Assembly (NCBI RefSeq): GCF_029222925.1
Contig: NZ_JARHUI010000002.1
Location: 1 to 64,000 of the forward strand
Origin: Algoriphagus sp. CAU 1675
GTDB lineage: Bacteria > Bacteroidota > Bacteroidia > Cytophagales > Cyclobacteriaceae
Direction: 5' to 3'
DNA length: 64,000 bases
Part shown: in pieces, positions 1 through 8,866 of the stretch
Position numbering within the stretch: the stretch's first letter is position 1
Layout of the letters: each line of letters begins with the position of its first letter
Made by a program: the position numbers and the translations under genes
Notes under the pieces: model-generated
Told to the model about the DNA's origin: nothing
The model's input: only the letters and a program-made list of their open reading frames with translations
The model's database searches: none

Positions 1-37
1 CCAAGACCCGGTAGAGCTCGTTTAGACTCTGATTCAT
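1..37 (-). CDS. IS3-type transposase OrfB, N-terminal fragment
   Basis: Only the first twelve codons are inside the window: the ATG at 37 reads MNQSLNELYRVL and continues off the left edge. This N-terminus resembles OrfB integrase subunits of Bacteroidota IS3 elements from memory. The ATG overlaps the orfA stop (TGA at 39-37), which suggests translational coupling. The catalytic DDE domain is outside the window. Confidence 0.6.
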   Translation of the reverse strand, partial: MNQSLNELYRVL

Positions 38-443
38 CACTTGTCGGCTTTTCCAGAAGTACTCGACTGCTCTCCAGAAAATTTTTTTTTAATATCAACC
101 CGATATTCCTCTTCAGCCAGCTCATCTTTTGCTGAAAATCGATAAGAAGTTGCTTCTGACCAACTACCCGCTCTAATTCTGCTACTTTTTTCTTCAGCTC
201 CAGCAACTGAACAGTGTCACTTTGGCTTTCCACGATCAAACGCTCTTGCTTCTGTTTCATACTACCGAATTTAATCATCCAGCGCCGAACTGACATGTCG
301 GATACTTGATATTGTTGTCGAAGATCCCGGATACTCACTAGCCCTAGCTCTAGTTCTCTTACCTTTTCCTTTCTGAAATTGTCACTGAATCTGCGAACTC
401 TACGCTCCGATTCACTCATCGTAAATTGTTCTCGTCTTGCCAT
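37..443 (-). pseudogene. IS3-type OrfA (helix-turn-helix subunit), frameshifted
   Basis: From the ATG at 443 the frame encodes an N-terminal helix-turn-helix region (RKEKVRELELG, IRDLRQQYQVSDMSVRRW) and a leucine-zipper-like coiled coil (LLELKKKVAELERVVGQKQ), as expected for IS3 OrfA. After the residues DFQQKM, near position 123, this frame turns into unrelated sequence without a stop. The family-like continuation ELAEEEYRVDIKKKF and its TGA stop (39-37) are in another frame. A small deletion (for example of one GATG unit) would explain it. Programmed frameshifting is possible but no strong slippery heptamer is present there. Confidence 0.6.
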
Positions 444-498
444 TTTTTATCTAAGTTTTTTCAGACAAAAACGGTCAACTTATTTCAGGCACCGACAG

Positions 499-533
499 GT
501 TGTGAGTTGTGGGTTGTAGGTTTTAGGTTGTTA
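499..533. repeat. Degenerate heptanucleotide tandem repeat, 5 copies
   Basis: Five consecutive 7-mers follow each other in exact register: GTTGTGA, GTTGTGG, GTTGTAG, GTTTTAG, GTTGTTA. The array starts 8 bp after the inferred IS end and lies in non-coding DNA. No function can be assigned from sequence. Confidence 0.8.
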
Positions 534-593
534 ATGGCTATTACTTAGCTCCTACTGTTTACTTTTTAGATTTATTTGTTCAAAAAATGAGAA

Positions 594-623
594 ATAAAAA
601 ACCGCCTCAGGGATCTGAGGCGG
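594..623 (-). terminator. Rho-independent terminator of the S9 peptidase operon
   Basis: A 9-bp perfect stem CCGCCTCAG/CTGAGGCGG (602-610 and 615-623) with a GGAT loop lies immediately after the stop codon at 632. Read on the minus strand it is followed by a T-rich tract. Confidence 0.9.
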
Positions 624-631
624 CTTTCTTA

Positions 632-3445
632 TTATTGGTCTAAGCCATATTTGAGGGTTTTTCCTTTTTCAACAGCCGGAAGACCTTCTGTCATCCACAA
701 AGGTGCCGGAGCTCCTTTCAGGTAGTGATCGAAAAACTGACTCAATCTGATGGAAAGGTCTTTGCGGTTTTTACGCAGGCGTAAGTTGTGATCCTCTCCA
801 TTGTACTGGAGAAGCCAGGCCGGCTGGTTGAGACGCTTCAAAGCCATGAACATCTCAATGCCCTGATACCATGGAACTGCTCCATCTTCATCGTTGTGCA
901 TGATGAGTACAGGAGTCTGAACCCTATCCATATAGAATAGAGGAGAGTTTTCCAGGTAATACAAAGGCTTTTCCCAAAGTGTCCCACCGATTCTGGACTG
1001 GGTTTGTTCGTACTGGAACATACGGCTCATTCCTGTACCCCAACGGATACCGCCATAAGCAGAGGTCATGTTGACCACAGGAGCTCCGGCACCCGCAGCT
1101 TTAAACATATTGGTCTGGGTAATGAGGTAAGCCACTTGGTACCCTCCCCAACTTTGACCTTGGATTGCCATATTGTCTGCATCTACAAAACCTCTGGCCA
1201 CAATGGACTGTACCCCGGGGATGATGCAGTTGTAGGCACTTGGTCCGGGAAGTCCCAAATCATACTTGATATCCGGAACGAAGACCAGGTAGTCGTTACT
1301 GACAAAGTATGGGATATTGATTGTGGAAGCGGAAGGTGCAGGTGCACGGTAATTATGCAACCCGTCACTGTTTCGCTCATAGAAATATACCATCATCGGA
1401 TACTTCTTGCTGGCATCGAAACTTTCCGGTTTGAACAACAAACCCTGCAGGGCTGTACCATCATTGGCCAGGTAATCCACCAATTCTACAGAACCCCAGT
1501 TCACCTGGGCTTGTTGAGGGTTCAGGCTGGAAGCCTTTTTCAGGTTATGGAAGGAAAGATCACCAAGATATAAATCCGGGTTTTCCTGATAGGTACTTCT
1601 CTGAATGGTAATCTCATCTGATTCTTTCGCCTTATTCAAACCAAAATAGCGATGGGCACTCATGATGATTTTCTTAGGCGCAATCTTTCCATCCGTAGAC
1701 CCCTGGTACATTCCAGATTCTTTATTTACCTCATTAAATGCTGTAAGGTAAAGTGGGGATTTAGGGTCAATGCTTTTTTCCTCCCGATCCAAAACCTGTC
1801 TTCTGAAAACAATCTTGTTCTTTCTTCCTTCTCCAGAAGTGATATTTACTGAAGAAGAGGGGTTCTTTGGATCAATTTTCCAGATATCGTAGCGGTCATT
1901 GATCAAAATAGCAGCATCCCCTTTGAGCCATCCTGAAGAACCATAGCTTCCGGGCAAGGAAGGAGAATCATGGAGCTCTTCATAGAAGTCAACTGGAATC
2001 GCCTTGGTCAGATTGATTTTCTTTTTAGAGGCAATATCGTAGACAACCCATGAGGAATCCCCGCTAGCATACCAGGTAACATAGTTGCTTTCCGGAGAAA
2101 TGCTAGGGAAGCCCTGCACGTTTTTCTCAATTAAAGTTCTCTGACCGGTTTCGAAATCAACCAAATACAGGTCTCTTCCAATTTGAATATTCCAGCTATA
2201 CTCCCTTCTATAAGCATTGTCTGTCCAGGCCAGGGCGAAGTCACGTTCTACCTTATCCTCCAAAACTACCTGATCCACCTTCCTATCTCCCAGCTGAGCA
2301 ATACGCTTATCTTTCAGGTCAACGACAGCCAGATAAGACTTTTTCTCTTCTTGGGATTTCCGTCGCAACTGCATAGGCTGTATTTCAGAATCCTGCCAAC
2401 CCCAGATATCCAAACTCACTCTTTCTTCATCAAGAATGGTCGTATCAGACTCATAGTCATAATCCTGATAGTCCTCGGCTACTCCAAAGAACAACCTGCC
2501 TTCATCCTCTGAAAACTTCAGGGAGGCATCCGGGCTAATTCTTCCGTTTTCCAAAATCCCCGGACTATCCTTTGCGACCAAAACCTCTGAAGAAGGCTTG
2601 GATGTATGGGTCAGAAAAATAGAGTGATAAGGCTTTTTGGCTTTGGAGGAATCATTGGTGCTGACAAAAGCCAGAAATCTGGATTTGGGGGAAAATGTCA
2701 CTCGTTCATAAGAGGTATTCCCCTCATGAAGCAATGAGCTTTCCATTGTCTTCAGGTCCAAAAGGTAAATTGCCGCATTATCCAGAGTGTCTTCTTCTGC
2801 CAGTACATACTGAAGAAAATCCCCTTTTGGAGAAAAGCCGTATGACTTTACCCTTTCCAATTCTATGGATTGATCTCCTTTGAGTGTACGAACGATGAGT
2901 TTGCTCCCTTCAGTCTTTTTAGGCTTTTCTGCTTTGGCAGTTGAGTCGGCAGGATCTTTCTTTGCCGGCTTTTCCTTTTCAAAATGGATTGCTATCCAAC
3001 TTCCTTCTTTTTCAGGAATGTCAAAGGATTTCACCTCAGGAAATTTTTCCAAAGTCCCGGAATTCAGTTGAAGGATAAATAGGCTATCCTTTGGCATATC
3101 CTCTTTTTTGGACTTTTTGAGCTTGAGCACTCTCAAGGAATCCTTTTGAGGCAGGATTTTACCGACAACAAAAGCATCATCTGGCGTAAAACTGAACCCT
3201 TGGGCTCTGGGAATTATGGTTTTTTTATCAGGATTATCAAAAGGGAGGATTTCCAGTCTGGCATCACCATCCTGTGGGGAAATCATATAGCCTACCCACT
3301 TGCCATTTTTGGTGATTTTATCAGAGGAAAGACTCTCCCAGGAATCATAGTCCTGATGAGTTAGAGCACGCTTTTGTTTTGCCACTGCGACCTGCCCCAG
3401 CAGGAAAAAAAGGAGCAGGGTAAATTGGCTTAGTTTTCTTAGCAT
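632..3445 (-). CDS. Prolyl oligopeptidase family (S9) serine peptidase, exported
   Basis: A 937-residue protein with an N-terminal signal peptide (hydrophobic residues about 8-22, ending AVA), so it acts in the periplasm or outside. The middle of the protein is a beta-propeller-like region with a lysine-rich low-complexity stretch near residues 150-182. The C-terminal alpha/beta-hydrolase domain has the nucleophile motif GQSWGGY (Ser about 765), an Asp in HNDEDGAVPW (about 854) and His in GEDHNLR (about 886), the S9 triad. The family cleaves peptides, often as dipeptidyl or acylaminoacyl peptidases; exact specificity is not readable. It lies 13 bp downstream of an M14 peptidase on the same strand, suggesting a two-gene peptide-degradation operon that ends at the strong hairpin at 602-623. 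Confidence 0.9.
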   Translation of the reverse strand: MLRKLSQFTLLLFFLLGQVAVAKQKRALTHQDYDSWESLSSDKITKNGKWVGYMISPQDGDARLEILPFDNPDKKTIIPRAQGFSFTPDDAFVVGKILPQKDSLRVLKLKKSKKEDMPKDSLFILQLNSGTLEKFPEVKSFDIPEKEGSWIAIHFEKEKPAKKDPADSTAKAEKPKKTEGSKLIVRTLKGDQSIELERVKSYGFSPKGDFLQYVLAEEDTLDNAAIYLLDLKTMESSLLHEGNTSYERVTFSPKSRFLAFVSTNDSSKAKKPYHSIFLTHTSKPSSEVLVAKDSPGILENGRISPDASLKFSEDEGRLFFGVAEDYQDYDYESDTTILDEERVSLDIWGWQDSEIQPMQLRRKSQEEKKSYLAVVDLKDKRIAQLGDRKVDQVVLEDKVERDFALAWTDNAYRREYSWNIQIGRDLYLVDFETGQRTLIEKNVQGFPSISPESNYVTWYASGDSSWVVYDIASKKKINLTKAIPVDFYEELHDSPSLPGSYGSSGWLKGDAAILINDRYDIWKIDPKNPSSSVNITSGEGRKNKIVFRRQVLDREEKSIDPKSPLYLTAFNEVNKESGMYQGSTDGKIAPKKIIMSAHRYFGLNKAKESDEITIQRSTYQENPDLYLGDLSFHNLKKASSLNPQQAQVNWGSVELVDYLANDGTALQGLLFKPESFDASKKYPMMVYFYERNSDGLHNYRAPAPSASTINIPYFVSNDYLVFVPDIKYDLGLPGPSAYNCIIPGVQSIVARGFVDADNMAIQGQSWGGYQVAYLITQTNMFKAAGAGAPVVNMTSAYGGIRWGTGMSRMFQYEQTQSRIGGTLWEKPLYYLENSPLFYMDRVQTPVLIMHNDEDGAVPWYQGIEMFMALKRLNQPAWLLQYNGEDHNLRLRKNRKDLSIRLSQFFDHYLKGAPAPLWMTEGLPAVEKGKTLKYGLDQ

Positions 3446-3458
3446 AATCAGTTCAATA

Positions 3459-5375
3459 TTACTTTAGGGTAAACTCTTTTGTAAATAGACCACCTCGGGT
3501 GGAAGAAAGCTTGATTTTGCCTTTCACTTCTTCCTCTCCCTTCACCGTCACTTTGAAGGTTGCACTTTTCTTTTCTCCTTTTCCGGTATAACCGCTATAA
3601 ATGGTTTTGTCATACAGATCAGGGCTGGTGATTATCACCTTGGCCTCTTCATAGCCTTTGGTAAGTTCCTTGTCAAAATCCAGGCTCACCCGGTCTTCCT
3701 GAACAATTTTAACCAATTTGGCCTGCTCCAATGCAACAGGAAGGCCGCCCACATTTGTCCATTCCAAAGTAATTTCATATTCCCCTTTTCCGGTTTTTTT
3801 CACTTTAGGTTCGGAAACCTGTAGTTCGGGAAGTCTTTTGGCCATAGCCAGGTTAAACAGAGCCTGCTTTTTGGCCCAGTTTTCCAATTGCCAAGTAGGG
3901 CCATTCTGTCCAAAGAATTTGGGATGAAAACCGCCAATTTCCACCTCGCCCAATTGGGGATGGTTCATAGGAGTCCAGGATTTAAAGCCTCTTCCCTCAT
4001 TTTCTTCCTCATCCCAAACTAGGGCATCGTAATCGTCATAAATTCCATCTCCGTTGTAATCTTTCATCGCTCCATTGTTCCAAAGCTCATCTCCGTACCA
4101 GATGCTTCCGAAGTAGAAATATCCAAAGTCGGGTCCATGTCCGAAAAGAGGGCTTGGCTTCAGGGGATCGCCAGTCATGGAATTGACTTTATATCTTGTG
4201 CTGTAAGTTTCATACACATCTCCTGCCCAAGGATAAGCGGTGAATGAAAGTCCGAGCTGATCCATCTCCTTATATATAGCCAAATCCGAAGGATACATGC
4301 GTTCCTCACTTTTGGAAGTTGAAGGTGGTCTCAGGTGCATAGGAACCCGGGTATCCATTGAGTTGACTACAGAAATATTGGCATGGCTCAACATCCACAG
4401 CACAGTAGACCTGCTTTCCGGTTCGCTCAGAGGGTACTCCCCTGCCCCATATTGGGTATAAGCTCTTCCTGTCAGGTCTCCTCCTATATCCGGTCTCCAG
4501 TTTTCAGGATAATTTCTATGCAGATCCAATCCTCCAATTCCGTCTTCATTATAATCCCCGTCGCCATCATTGTCGATTCCTTCGGTGTAGAGCAAGTAGT
4601 CTCCTTTTCCTGCAAAAACCCTTTTCATCAATTTTCCTGATGGGTGCTCCGGATCGATTATGAAATTGGCTTTTTCCTTTTCCTCAGGAGTAACTGCCTT
4701 CTTTCTGATTTGGTAAATGATACCGTCACCATCCAGGTCCTCTTCCGGATCCTCATCCAAAAGTCCATCCCTGTCGTTGTCATGAGGTCTTACTGTACTT
4801 CTATTTCTCTGTTCGGTGAAAAGATAGAGATTGGATCCATCCGGATTGTTTTGAGGACGGAGGTAGATTGTCTTGGTATCGATCAGATGGGTGATTTCCT
4901 GATCCTTTCCATAATTTTCCAACAGGTGTTGGGTCAGCCAAAGGATGGATTCACTGGATGTGATTTCTCCTGAATGTCTTCCTCCCTCAAAATAGGCGGC
5001 AGGTTTATCCGTATCCTTACCAGTCTTCTTGTTGGTAAGAGTCATTTGGTAGATCGGTCTTCCTTCAAAAGAATAACCGATCACATAAAGGTCTACAATC
5101 TCGGGAAATTCCTGAGCCCATTTTTCATACCAGTGATACATGACGTCCACGGTATGGTATTTATCAAAGGTGAGTTGTTCGCCGGGAGTATACTCTACTT
5201 CAGGAAAAGTGAATTTCTTGAAAAAAGAAGGCCCATGGCGCTCTCCACTTACTGTGTGGAATTTGGCTTTGCTGTCTTTTTCGGGAAAAACTTTCTCTTT
5301 TTTGAAGGGTTCGACCTGGGCTATGGCCAAGGTGCTTACAAAAGTCAAGCCCGCTGCTAGTAGGATTTTATTCAT
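3459..5375 (-). CDS. M14-family zinc carboxypeptidase, exported, with DxDxDG calcium-type loops
   Basis: The open frame extends to 5438, but the methionine at 5375 (MNKILLAAGLTF) starts a clean signal peptide ending AIAQ, so I use it (638 residues). Numbering from there, the zinc ligands are His134 and Glu137 in GRHSGE and His286 in DLHRNYP, and the likely catalytic Glu479 is in VEIGGF: the M14 signature. Unusually, the catalytic region carries four DxDxDG or DxNxDG loops (near 199, 213, 268 and 439) that look like calcium-binding loops. About 110 C-terminal residues form a probable beta-rich domain. The S9 peptidase follows 13 bp downstream. Substrate unknown. Confidence 0.88.
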   Translation of the reverse strand: MNKILLAAGLTFVSTLAIAQVEPFKKEKVFPEKDSKAKFHTVSGERHGPSFFKKFTFPEVEYTPGEQLTFDKYHTVDVMYHWYEKWAQEFPEIVDLYVIGYSFEGRPIYQMTLTNKKTGKDTDKPAAYFEGGRHSGEITSSESILWLTQHLLENYGKDQEITHLIDTKTIYLRPQNNPDGSNLYLFTEQRNRSTVRPHDNDRDGLLDEDPEEDLDGDGIIYQIRKKAVTPEEKEKANFIIDPEHPSGKLMKRVFAGKGDYLLYTEGIDNDGDGDYNEDGIGGLDLHRNYPENWRPDIGGDLTGRAYTQYGAGEYPLSEPESRSTVLWMLSHANISVVNSMDTRVPMHLRPPSTSKSEERMYPSDLAIYKEMDQLGLSFTAYPWAGDVYETYSTRYKVNSMTGDPLKPSPLFGHGPDFGYFYFGSIWYGDELWNNGAMKDYNGDGIYDDYDALVWDEEENEGRGFKSWTPMNHPQLGEVEIGGFHPKFFGQNGPTWQLENWAKKQALFNLAMAKRLPELQVSEPKVKKTGKGEYEITLEWTNVGGLPVALEQAKLVKIVQEDRVSLDFDKELTKGYEEAKVIITSPDLYDKTIYSGYTGKGEKKSATFKVTVKGEEEVKGKIKLSSTRGGLFTKEFTLK

Positions 5376-5443
5376 GTTCAGTTCACATTTTGACTGAATA
5401 AAAATAACCTCCTGATGGGGTCTAATCCAACCGCTCAAAAAAA

Positions 5444-5462
5444 AAGCCGGTTAAACCGGCTT
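5444..5462 (-). terminator. Rho-independent terminator
   Basis: The stem AAGCCGG/CCGGCTT with loop TTAAA is followed, on the minus strand, by a run of nine T. It sits directly after the stop of the small exported protein at 5468 and isolates it from the M14 gene. Confidence 0.9.
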
Positions 5463-5467
5463 ATAAT

Positions 5468-5872
5468 TTATTTTCTGATGACCATTTCGAAAACCTGAGG
5501 CCCATATTGTGTCATTCCCGGAATGGGTTCGCAATTTGGCAACTTTCGAATCACGTAATCTAATCTGTTGATCAATCCTTTGTCTTCGGAGTTCAAAACA
5601 TCAAATCCACTGATTCTTCCCATGGAGTCAACTTCAAGTTGGATTTTCACTTCCTCCATTTCCTGACTTTTCTTGGTTCTGAAAATAAATGGAGAATAAC
5701 TGTCCACCATTTCCAGGGAATTTTCTGCAAAAGCCCAATGAGCGACTGCCTCTTCGGAATTGTCAATAGACTTTACAAGAAGCTTGTCTTCCTTTTCGTT
5801 GGCCAAAATGGAAGAAGCCGAAATCATCAGTAAAAATAAAATCGAGAAGATATTGGAAAGGATCTTTTTCAT
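5468..5872 (-). CDS. Small exported protein, weakly TonB-C-terminus-like
   Basis: From the methionine at 5872 (MKKILSNIF; the open frame starts earlier, at 5905) the protein has 134 residues and a signal peptide ending about SILAN. The second half, beginning EEVKIQLEVDSMGRISGFDVL and ending PQVFEMVIRK, has the strand-helix-strand rhythm of TonB C-terminal or energy-transducer-like domains (hydrophobic strand, DxxGxI turn, helix, final strand). I see no transmembrane anchor beyond the signal and no proline-rich spacer, so it is not a classical TonB. Function unknown. It has its own terminator. Confidence 0.65.
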   Translation of the reverse strand: MKKILSNIFSILFLLMISASSILANEKEDKLLVKSIDNSEEAVAHWAFAENSLEMVDSYSPFIFRTKKSQEMEEVKIQLEVDSMGRISGFDVLNSEDKGLINRLDYVIRKLPNCEPIPGMTQYGPQVFEMVIRK

Positions 5873-6172
5873 GATTTCCTTATTAATAGCTTCAAAGATT
5901 AACAAAAAAACATTTCAAAGCAAGTTTTATGCATTTTATATCTGAGAAAAGGAAACAAAAAAGTCTTGCCAAAAGCAAGACCCTTTTCAGAATATAAACC
6001 CAAATATAACTTTAGAGATTAAAAGTTTTGATTCTAGTAGCTTTAACGTTTTGAAACAGAGGGTAAGTCCAACTATTATTTCAAGAAAACAATAATTATC
6101 AGAATAATTATTTGTAGTTCAAAGCTGAGCCCAAAGTAAAGCGATTTTAGCTTTAATTACAAATTGAAAAAA
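5873..6172. other. AT-rich intergenic region with an isolated hairpin
   Basis: No reading frame is convincing here. A hairpin GTCTTGC/GCAAGAC (5963-5969 and 5975-5981) is followed on the minus strand by a T-run, so it looks like a minus-strand terminator, but no gene on that strand lies upstream of it. A -7-like TATATTTG on the minus strand (6008-6001) would place the hairpin in the 5' leader of the gene at 5468-5872, which could make it an attenuator. Confidence 0.5.
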
Positions 6173-6180
6173 TAATTTTG
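6173..6180 (+). promoter_or_regulatory. Bacteroidota-type -7 element upstream of the Lrp/AsnC gene
   Basis: TAATTTTG is a full match to TAnnTTTG, 68 bp before the ATG at 6249. No clear -33 element is visible. Confidence 0.55.
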
Positions 6181-6248
6181 CAATATTTTGAACAATCTCT
6201 AATTTACAATCGATTTCATTAACAATCATCTAAATCCAAGCGCATAAA

Positions 6249-6731
6249 ATGGATAAAATTTTAGATATCGATAACATAGACCTAAAAATTATTTCGCTTT
6301 TAAATGAGGACGCAAAGACTCCTTACACAGAAATTGCCAAAAAAGTATTCGTTTCCTCCGGTACAGTCCACGTAAGAATGAAGAAACTGGAGGATATGGG
6401 CATAGTAAAAAGCGCCACTTTGAATATAGATTTCTCCAAGCTTGGATATGATATTTCGGCTTTTCTGGGAATCTACCTCGAGAAAAGCTCTTTATATGAC
6501 ACGGTGATCGAAAAACTCAAGGGAATTTCAGAAGTGGTCAGCGCCTATTATACCACCGGTAATTATTCCATTTTCGCCAAAATCATCTGTCGCGATACCA
6601 ATCACCTAAGAACTGTACTTGATAATATCCAAAAAGTAGAAGGGATAGACCGTACAGAGACTTTGATAGTACTTGAGGAAAGCATTAACAGACCCATACA
6701 GTTTTTTGACAAAGAGAAACAAGGTAATTAA
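6249..6731 (+). CDS. Lrp/AsnC family transcriptional regulator
   Basis: A 160-residue protein of normal family length. Residues about 5-60 form the winged helix-turn-helix (DLKIISLLNEDAKTPYTEIAKKV followed by TVHVRMKKLEDMGIV), and residues about 65-145 the ligand-binding RAM domain (YTTGNYSIFAKIICRDTNHL). The family forms octamers that sense amino acids or related metabolites. It precedes the suf operon but is separated from it by its own strong terminator (6775-6811), so co-transcription is unlikely. Whether it regulates suf is unknown; the proximity makes it a reasonable guess only. Confidence 0.9.
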   Translation: MDKILDIDNIDLKIISLLNEDAKTPYTEIAKKVFVSSGTVHVRMKKLEDMGIVKSATLNIDFSKLGYDISAFLGIYLEKSSLYDTVIEKLKGISEVVSAYYTTGNYSIFAKIICRDTNHLRTVLDNIQKVEGIDRTETLIVLEESINRPIQFFDKEKQGN

Positions 6732-6774
6732 GATTAAATCTAAATAAAGAAAATTTGGGGTAAAACCCGTCAAA

Positions 6775-6811
6775 AATGAGACTCGGAAAATTTTCAGTCT
6801 CATTTTTTTTT
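6775..6811 (+). terminator. Rho-independent terminator after the Lrp/AsnC gene
   Basis: The 9-bp stem AATGAGACT/AGTCTCATT (6775-6783 and 6796-6804) is followed by a long T-run. Confidence 0.9.
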
Positions 6812-6919
6812 AGATTAAAATTTGGCCCAAATCAAAAAATAGGGCGATTTTGATCAGATTTTTAAATATCCCATAGATTTTTCAAATGAGCCGGAACATT
6901 ATCTTTTCATTATAAGTTG

Positions 6920-6927
6920 TACATTCG
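6920..6927 (+). promoter_or_regulatory. Possible -7 element of the suf operon
   Basis: TACATTCG matches TAnnTTTG at all but one position and lies 35 bp before the sufB ATG. The 9-mer ATTCGCAAT that starts inside it (6923-6931) recurs exactly in front of the citrate synthase ATG (13623-13631). Confidence 0.4.
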
Positions 6928-6962
6928 CAATCAAAATGTAATTAGTCTAAATAACTCAGCAC

Positions 6963-8408
6963 ATGAGCAAAGACAACCAGATTTTAGAAGAACTTACCTC
7001 AAAGGAATACGAACACGGATGGTCGGTAAACTACGAAGCTGATGAGGCCCCTGTAGGATTGAATGAAGACATTATCCGTTGGATTTCCGCAAAAAAGGAA
7101 GAACCTCAATGGCTTCTTGAATGGAGACTGAAAGCCTTTAAAACCTGGCAATCCATGACAGAGCCTGAATGGGCAAATGTTCATTATCCCAAAGTGGATT
7201 TTCAGGCTTTGAAATATTATTCAGCTCCCAAGCAAAACTCCAAGCCCAAGAGCCTGGATGAGGTGGACCCTGAACTTTTGGCCATCTATGAGCGCCTGGG
7301 TATTTCTTTGAATGAGCAAAAAAGACTACAAGGGATTGCGGTAGATGCAGTACTGGATTCAGTTTCGGTTGCAACTACATTTAAAGGTACCCTTAGCAAA
7401 CTGGGTATTATTTTCTGTTCTTTCAGCGAAGCGGTCAAAGAACATCCCGAACTGGTGAAGAAATATCTGGGTTCTGTAGTCCCGATGACGGACAATTATT
7501 ATGCAGCACTCAATTCGGCAGTATTTTCTGACGGATCCTTCTGCTACATTCCAAAAGGGGTTAGATGCCCAATGGAGCTTTCTACTTATTTCCGGATCAA
7601 CGCTGCCAATACAGGACAATTTGAGCGTACGCTGATTGTAGCTGAGGAAGAATCCTATGTGAGCTATCTAGAAGGATGTACCGCTCCTCAAAGAGACGAA
7701 AACCAGCTTCATGCCGCTGTTGTAGAAATTTATGCTGCAGCCCATGCTGAAGTAAAATATTCTACGGTTCAAAACTGGTTTCCCGGTGATAAAGAAGGAA
7801 AGGGCGGTATTTACAACTTTGTAACCAAAAGGGGTATATGCGCCGGGGATTTCTCCAAAATCTCCTGGACACAAGTTGAGACCGGTTCGGCTGTTACCTG
7901 GAAATATCCTTCCTGTATATTAAAAGGAGACAATTCCATTGGAGAGTTTTACTCTGTGGCAGTCACCAATAATTACCAACAGGCAGATACCGGTACGAAA
8001 ATGATCCATATTGGTAAAAACACCAAGTCAAGAATCGTATCCAAGGGTATTTCCGCAGGAAAATCCCAAAACTCCTACAGAGGTCAGGTTCAGGTGATGA
8101 AGAGAGCCGACAATGCCAGAAACTTTTCCCAGTGTGATTCCTTATTGATGGGCGACCGATGTGGAGCACATACCTTCCCTTACATCGATATCCAAAATCC
8201 AAGTGCCAAAGTGGAGCATGAAGCTACCACCTCCAAAATCGGAGAGGATCAGATTTTCTATTGCAACCAAAGAGGTATTGCGACTGAAGACGCTGTGGCT
8301 CTGATTGTCAACGGTTATGCCAAGGAAGTTTTGAACCAGCTTCCTATGGAGTTTGCTGTAGAAGCCCAAAAGCTTTTGGCGCTAACCCTTGAGGGATCTG
8401 TTGGGTAA
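6963..8408 (+). CDS. sufB: Fe-S cluster assembly scaffold subunit SufB
   Basis: A 481-residue protein. Recognisable SufB segments include [38 protein letters not shown], the Cys/His region [17 protein letters not shown] and [15 protein letters not shown] near the C-terminus. SufB forms the SufBC2D complex in the cytoplasm, on which nascent Fe-S clusters are built with sulfur from SufS-SufE. It is the first gene of the suf operon. Downstream, sufC should follow closely, but a 480-bp segment carrying a four-helix-bundle gene separates them here. Confidence 0.97.
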   Translation: MSKDNQILEELTSKEYEHGWSVNYEADEAPVGLNEDIIRWISAKKEEPQWLLEWRLKAFKTWQSMTEPEWANVHYPKVDFQALKYYSAPKQNSKPKSLDEVDPELLAIYERLGISLNEQKRLQGIAVDAVLDSVSVATTFKGTLSKLGIIFCSFSEAVKEHPELVKKYLGSVVPMTDNYYAALNSAVFSDGSFCYIPKGVRCPMELSTYFRINAANTGQFERTLIVAEEESYVSYLEGCTAPQRDENQLHAAVVEIYAAAHAEVKYSTVQNWFPGDKEGKGGIYNFVTKRGICAGDFSKISWTQVETGSAVTWKYPSCILKGDNSIGEFYSVAVTNNYQQADTGTKMIHIGKNTKSRIVSKGISAGKSQNSYRGQVQVMKRADNARNFSQCDSLLMGDRCGAHTFPYIDIQNPSAKVEHEATTSKIGEDQIFYCNQRGIATEDAVALIVNGYAKEVLNQLPMEFAVEAQKLLALTLEGSVG

Positions 8409-8414
8409 AAACTG

Positions 8415-8866
8415 ATTTGAGATTTGAAATTCAGAATTTGAAATTATGGCAACTGTCACAAAATTCGAAGACCTGGAAGTCTGGAGAAAATCCAGAGAAT
8501 TTTCCAAACAAGTCTTTGAATTGACACAAGCCAATGGCTTTGAAAAGGATTTCGTTCTCAAAAATCAAATCAATTCCTCCTCTGGATCAATTTCAGACAA
8601 CATTGCTGAAGGATTTGAAAGAGAAGGAAAGAAAGAGTTTATTAATTTCTTGAGCATTGCTAAAGGTTCAGCGGGAGAATCTAGATCTCAACTTTACCGA
8701 GCATTTGACAGGAAATATATATCTGAAGAAACGCTTCAGGAAATGCTCAATATGTGTCTTGAAATTTCTAAATCAATTTCAGGCTTTATTAAATATCTGA
8801 AAGATTCGGAATACAAGGGAAACAAGTTCAAATGAACAAAAGAACCTGAGGTTTCAAATCTCAAAT
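8415..8866. repeat. Perfect 15-bp inverted repeat flanking an inserted gene inside the suf operon
   Basis: ATTTGAGATTTGAAA at 8415-8429 is repeated exactly in inverted orientation at 8852-8866. The two arms enclose only the four-helix-bundle gene (8446-8835). Further related ATTTGAAATT-type sequence extends inside the left arm (to 8445) and outside the right arm (to 8879). In RNA the arms would pair into a long stem with the gene in the loop, which is the architecture of intervening sequences in 23S rRNA genes. Limits of the inserted unit are estimated as about 8412-8880. Confidence 0.85.
8446..8835 (+). CDS. Four-helix-bundle protein of the 23S rRNA intervening-sequence (S23/IVP) family
   Basis: A 129-residue protein with the family's characteristic pattern: FEDLEVWRKSREF at the N-terminus, QINSSSGSISDNIAEGFER in the second helix and EFINFLSIAKGSAGESRSQL in the third. 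The family was first described from intervening sequences inside bacterial 23S rRNA genes and is also found as scattered genes; related four-helix proteins (Avd) accompany diversity-generating retroelements. Its biochemical role is not established to my knowledge; a nucleic-acid-binding role is plausible. Here it splits sufB from sufC in the same orientation and is bounded by a perfect inverted repeat, so it looks like an acquired cassette, not a suf component. No reverse transcriptase is nearby. Confidence 0.9.
   Translation: MATVTKFEDLEVWRKSREFSKQVFELTQANGFEKDFVLKNQINSSSGSISDNIAEGFEREGKKEFINFLSIAKGSAGESRSQLYRAFDRKYISEETLQEMLNMCLEISKSISGFIKYLKDSEYKGNKFK

Larger units (their letters stand above)
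1..491 (-). mobile_element. IS3-family insertion sequence, one end (partial)
   Basis: The minus strand carries an orfA-like reading frame (443 down to 37) followed by the first codons of an orfB at 37, in the stop/start overlap arrangement TGATG typical of IS3-type elements. Upstream of orfA, the minus strand from 491 begins TGCCTGAAATAAGTTGACC, which looks like an IS3-type terminal repeat beginning with TG. The rest of the element lies before the window, so the other end and target duplication cannot be checked. The orfA frame is broken (see its entry), so this copy may be inactive. The end at 491 is estimated from sequence character only. Confidence 0.7.

Noticed and set aside
8446-8835. 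Part of a diversity-generating retroelement (Avd)
   Set aside because: No reverse transcriptase, template repeat or variable-repeat target gene was found nearby; the protein fits the intervening-sequence family better.
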